Source: Bordetella parapertussis (GTDB lineage: Bacteria; Pseudomonadota; Gammaproteobacteria; Burkholderiales; Burkholderiaceae_B). Taken from it: a DNA stretch of 64,000 nucleotides. The notes beneath the pieces are model-generated. The model made no database searches. It saw nothing but the letters and a program-made list of their open reading frames with translations, and had not been told where the DNA came from. A program made the position numbers and the translations under genes. The stretch lies in NCBI GenBank assembly GCA_945897365.1, contig CAMDFD010000011.1, positions 62,001 through 126,000 on the forward strand. Direction: 5' to 3'. Below are positions 61,088-64,000 of the stretch, piece by piece (position 1 is the stretch's first letter; every line of letters begins with the position of its first letter).

Positions 61088-61993
61088 ATGGTGACGAAAA
61101 AACCTAAAGGCCTTGGTCGCGGACTCGAAGCATTGCTTGGTGCGGATGCACCAGGATTAAGTCAACTAGGAAAAAATGAAAGCACCACATCTCCGCCAAA
61201 CGTACTGTCAGTAACAAAATTACAAGCAGGAAAATATCAACCCAGAACGCGCATGGATGAAGGTGCATTGGCAGAGCTTGCTGACTCCATTCGAGCCCAA
61301 GGTATTATGCAACCAATTTTGGTGCGTCCTCTTGATGAAACAAAAGGTCGTTACGAAATTATTGCAGGTGAAAGACGCTTTAGGGCCGCTCAAATGGCCG
61401 GCCTTACGGAAGTCCCCGTCCTTGTTCGAGAGGTTGCGGACGAGCATGCTGCAGCGATGGCGTTGATTGAAAACATACAGCGCGAAGATCTCAATCCACT
61501 TGAAGAGGCTCAAGGTGTCAAGCGACTACTCGATGAGTTCGGACTGACACACGAACAAGCTGCAACAGCAATTGGTCGATCAAGGTCTGCTACGAGTAAT
61601 TTATTAAGATTATTAAATTTAGCCTCACCGCTTCAGACAATGTTGTTGGCGGGCGATATTGATATGGGTCATGCGCGCGCGTTACTTGCTGTTGATAGCG
61701 CGACTCAAATTCAGTTGGCAAACCAAATTATCGCAAAAAGACTCTCCGTAAGAGAGGCAGAAAAACTCGTAACAAGAGCAGTAACAGAAGCGCGCCCAAA
61801 AGTTAAACAAAGTGTAAAAAACAATTTAAGAGATGTAGCCCGCCTTGAAGAAACCCTCTCAGATCAGCTGGGGACAAAAGTTACGCTAAAAGTGGGTACA
61901 AAAGGACGAGGACAGTTGGTGATTGATTTTCATGGCTGGGATCACTGTTCTGCTCTCATTGAAAAAATGCAACTCAAAGAAGAGCTTCAATGA
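61088..61993 (+). CDS. parB: Chromosome partition protein ParB
   Basis: 301 residues. The N terminus is KKPKGLGRGLEALLG; the ParB/Srx NTPase part has QPRTRMDEGALAELADSI, IAGERRFRAAQMAGL and ENIQREDLNPLEEAQG (the CTP-binding boxes); the HTH that reads parS follows with GLTHEQAATAIGRSRSATSNLLRL. A C-terminal dimerisation domain ends the protein. The two parS sites before mnmG are its expected targets. It overlaps the next gene by 4 bases. Confidence 0.96.
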   Translation: MVTKKPKGLGRGLEALLGADAPGLSQLGKNESTTSPPNVLSVTKLQAGKYQPRTRMDEGALAELADSIRAQGIMQPILVRPLDETKGRYEIIAGERRFRAAQMAGLTEVPVLVREVADEHAAAMALIENIQREDLNPLEEAQGVKRLLDEFGLTHEQAATAIGRSRSATSNLLRLLNLASPLQTMLLAGDIDMGHARALLAVDSATQIQLANQIIAKRLSVREAEKLVTRAVTEARPKVKQSVKNNLRDVARLEETLSDQLGTKVTLKVGTKGRGQLVIDFHGWDHCSALIEKMQLKEELQ

Positions 61994-63582
61994 CAAACCA
62001 AAACCCAACGCTTATTGATTCAGTCACACTAAAACAATGGCTTCACGATGGACATGAAATCGCAACGATTGATGTGCGAGAGCATGGACAATATGGTGAA
62101 GAGCACTTGTTTTATATCGTTTCAGTTCCTTATAGCAAATTAGAAAGCGAAGCCCAAAGACTTGTGCCTCGTAAACAAGTGCGGATGGTAGTCATTGGAG
62201 ATGATGATGGAGCGTTGAGTCTTAAAGCAATAAAAAGACTATCAGCAATGGGTTACAACAAGCTTCATATTTTAGATGGTGGCATGCCTGCTTGGAAAAA
62301 AGCAGGATATGAGGTATTTGCTGGCGTAAACTTGCCAAGCAAAGCCTTCGGTGAACTTGCAGAGCACGCGTTCAATACACCTCGAATTTCTGCAATAGAA
62401 TTAGATCAAAAAATTCAGAATAAAGAAGATTTAGTTGTATTGGACGGCAGGCCTTTTACTGAGTTTAAAAAAATGAGCATTCCGACAGCAATATGCTGTC
62501 CAAACGGTGAGTTGCCCTTGCGAATAGATGACCTCGTGTCAAATCCAAACACGACGATTGTCATCAATTGTGCAGGCCGTACCCGAAGCATTATCGGTGC
62601 ACAAACGCTGATTAATCTTGGCATACCAAATAAAGTTCTTGCACTCGAAAATGGTACACAAGGTTGGTATCTTGCCGATCTTAAACTCGACCATGGTCAA
62701 ACGAAGAAACACGCACTTAATATTGAGCAAAATACCCTTGCTCAGCGCAAATCACGTGCGCGCGCACTGGCACAAAATCATGGCGTTAAGTTTGTAGATG
62801 GCGCAGTCGTCAAGCAATGGCAGCAGGATGAGCAGCGTACGACTTTTATTTGTGATGTACGAACCCCCGAAGAGTATGCCCAAGGTACGGTGCACGACGC
62901 ACAGCACTGCCCGGGAGGTCAGCTTGTTCAAGCAACGGATCAGTATGTTGGGATTAGAGGAGCAAGGTTAGTTCTCGTTGATCATGAGGGAGTTCGTGCG
63001 CCAGCGATGGCCTCTTGGCTCGCCATGTTAGGTTGGGATGTTTCAGTGTGGGACGATGCTTTTGAAGCGACAAACCATCAGCAAAACCAAGCGCAAATAG
63101 AAACACAAACTCTTGATTCAATAGAGTTGCTGGCAGAGGAAATAGAAAAGCATTTAAAAGCCGGTGCATTATTAATCGATTTGAGACCTAGCATGCTGTA
63201 TCGCGCTGGACATATCAAGTCGGCGATCTGGTCAATTAGGCCACAACTTCATCAGATCGCTGAAAAGATAAAAGAACAAACCGTCATTTTGCTTGCGGAG
63301 GAAAAAACGATCGCAAGCCTCGCAGCGATTGATTTAAAAGAGCTGGGAGTAAAAACAATTTACATCAACACGCAAAAGACAACAGATTGGGAAGCTGCAC
63401 ATTTGCCCGTTGAAAATACCCCTAATAGCCCGCCAGACGACAAATGTATTGACTATTTGTTCTTCGTGCACGATAGGCACGATGGCAATAAAGTCGCAGC
63501 TAGACAGTATTTAGCCTGGGAGATAAATCTGCTTGCTCAAATCGATGAGCAAGAAAAAGCGGGATTTAAATTGCCCCACTAA
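61990..63582 (+). CDS. Four-domain rhodanese-like protein
   Basis: 530 residues, coupled by ATGA overlap to parB. Four rhodanese-like repeats are visible: about 9-112, 130-232, 262-360 and 376-472. Only the second has a catalytic loop with cysteine, CAGRTRS (194-200); the equivalent loops in the others read GDDDGALS, DHEGVRA and AEEKTIA, without the cysteine, so they are probably non-catalytic. A C-terminal tail (485-530) with YLFFVHDRHDGN and YLAWEINLL is additional. The active domain should transfer sulfane sulfur. Why it is joined to a partition operon is unclear. Confidence 0.85.
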   Translation: MTNQNPTLIDSVTLKQWLHDGHEIATIDVREHGQYGEEHLFYIVSVPYSKLESEAQRLVPRKQVRMVVIGDDDGALSLKAIKRLSAMGYNKLHILDGGMPAWKKAGYEVFAGVNLPSKAFGELAEHAFNTPRISAIELDQKIQNKEDLVVLDGRPFTEFKKMSIPTAICCPNGELPLRIDDLVSNPNTTIVINCAGRTRSIIGAQTLINLGIPNKVLALENGTQGWYLADLKLDHGQTKKHALNIEQNTLAQRKSRARALAQNHGVKFVDGAVVKQWQQDEQRTTFICDVRTPEEYAQGTVHDAQHCPGGQLVQATDQYVGIRGARLVLVDHEGVRAPAMASWLAMLGWDVSVWDDAFEATNHQQNQAQIETQTLDSIELLAEEIEKHLKAGALLIDLRPSMLYRAGHIKSAIWSIRPQLHQIAEKIKEQTVILLAEEKTIASLAAIDLKELGVKTIYINTQKTTDWEAAHLPVENTPNSPPDDKCIDYLFFVHDRHDGNKVAARQYLAWEINLLAQIDEQEKAGFKLPH

Positions 63583-63686
63583 AAAAAACAAAATAATTTT
63601 TAGTGGAAAAGGTATTTTTAGCCGAAAAGCTTACGTCATGACGTCGCTTCGCCGTATAAAGTGCGTCATATAGCGTGCCTAAGCTC

Positions 63687-63715
63687 TTGACAATAGGGAA
63701 TTGTTCGTTCATAAT
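63687..63715 (+). promoter_or_regulatory. Strong sigma-70 promoter of the tRNA operon
   Basis: TTGACA (63687-63692) and CATAAT (63710-63715) have an exact 17-base spacer. The expected start is about 63722, 9 bases ahead of the tRNA-Tyr gene. Confidence 0.85.
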
Positions 63716-63730
63716 CGTTGGTTCTCTTGT

Positions 63731-63817
63731 GGAGAGGTGCCCGAGTGGTTAAAGGGGGCAGACTGTAAATCTGTTGGCCTTGCGCCTACGTTGGTTCGAA
63801 TCCAACCTTCTCCACCA
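63731..63817 (+). tRNA. tRNA-Tyr (anticodon GTA)
   Basis: 87 bases with encoded CCA. The acceptor stem GGAGAGG pairs with CTTCTCC (one G-T), the anticodon loop CTGTAAA shows GTA, the variable arm is long as in bacterial tRNA-Tyr, and the T arm is GTTGG-TTCGAAT-CCAAC. Confidence 0.95.
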
Positions 63818-63854
63818 AGGGGCGACTGTTTAAACGGACGCAGACTTGATCCGG

Positions 63855-63928
63855 GCGGGTGTAGCTCAATGGTAGAGCAGAAGCCTTCCAAGCTTACGAC
63901 GAGGGTTCGATTCCCTTCACCCGCTCCA
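63855..63928 (+). tRNA. tRNA-Gly (anticodon TCC)
   Basis: 74 bases with encoded CCA. The acceptor stem GCGGGTG pairs with CACCCGC, the D arm is AGCTCAATGGTAGAGC, the anticodon loop CTTCCAA shows TCC, and the T arm is GAGGG-TTCGATT-CCCTT with one wobble. It follows tRNA-Tyr by 37 bases; a tRNA-Thr and tuf would be the usual continuation beyond the window. The remaining 72 bases hold no gene I can see. Confidence 0.95.
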
Positions 63929-64000
63929 GCGGAATGTGCAGGTGGTTAAAAGTTTGCAAGCCTTCTTAGACAAAAGAAGTAAAAAGTATTCAGTAAAAGT

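Noticed and set aside
63701..63949. Open frames on both strands across the tRNA-Tyr and tRNA-Gly genes
   Set aside because: They run through two well-formed tRNA genes; such frames are typical artefacts of tRNA DNA.
1..64000. CRISPR arrays, insertion sequences, prophage or toxin-antitoxin modules
   Set aside because: No regularly spaced repeats, transposase, integrase or phage structural genes, nor paired small toxin-antitoxin genes, were recognised anywhere in the window.

Overview
The window looks like a stretch of the main chromosome of a betaproteobacterium, most likely a Burkholderiales/Alcaligenaceae-type organism. Pointers are two Bug-type (TctC-like) periplasmic binding proteins, the gene orders argS-SPOR-dsbA and tRNA-Tyr/tRNA-Gly, a DUF1840 gene, and the arrangement dnaA-dnaN-gyrB diverging from rpmH-rnpA-yidD-yidC-mnmE, followed by mnmG-rsmG-parA-parB. 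Composition is moderately GC-rich on the left and becomes visibly AT-rich from about 52 to 62 kb, around the probable replication origin. No phage, transposon, integrase or CRISPR array was seen.

Layout. 0-2.8 kb: end of a sulfur-oxidation locus (soxB 3' part, DsrE-like protein, SoxH-like metallohydrolase, and a thioredoxin on the other strand). 3-5.8 kb: membrane H+-pyrophosphatase hppA divergent from soluble pyrophosphatase ppa. 6.2-16.5 kb: accessory catabolic region with two alpha/beta hydrolases, two Bug binding proteins, a Gfo/Idh/MocA oxidoreductase, a polysaccharide deacetylase-type amidohydrolase, a gamma-glutamyltransferase-family protein, a PaiB-like flavoprotein, a class II aldolase and a 2-hydroxyacid dehydrogenase; its substrate is unknown. 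16.5-31.4 kb: housekeeping genes (rhlE, prfC, rpoN, leuA with a leucine-codon leader, DUF455, DUF3429, a SET-domain protein, panB, topB with a histone-H1-like tail, gluQRS, smg). 31.5-38.4 kb: TAXI-type TRAP transporter and a two-subunit biotin-dependent acyl-CoA carboxylase (mccA/mccB type). 38.5-45.5 kb: metallohydrolase, metC, dsbA, SPOR protein, argS, DUF1840, iron alcohol dehydrogenase. 45.5-63.6 kb: origin-proximal core genes. The window ends in a tRNA-Tyr/tRNA-Gly operon with a strong sigma-70 promoter.

Origin. Two AT-rich, DnaA-box-containing gaps (54.74-55.12 kb and 57.40-57.68 kb) flank an aminotransferase and an AbrB-family membrane protein. The second also holds two parS palindromes directly in front of mnmG, and strand composition by eye changes from pyrimidine-rich to purine-rich there. 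ParA and ParB, encoded 3 kb downstream, are the expected partners of these sites.

The observations most worth following up are the leucine-rich leader and mutually exclusive stems ahead of leuA, the possibly bipartite oriC with adjoining parS sites, three genes that look leaderless, the TopB H1-like tail near a SET methyltransferase gene, a four-domain rhodanese gene overlapping parB, and the uncharacterised 6-16 kb catabolic cluster. All calls come from reading the sequence; no database search was run.
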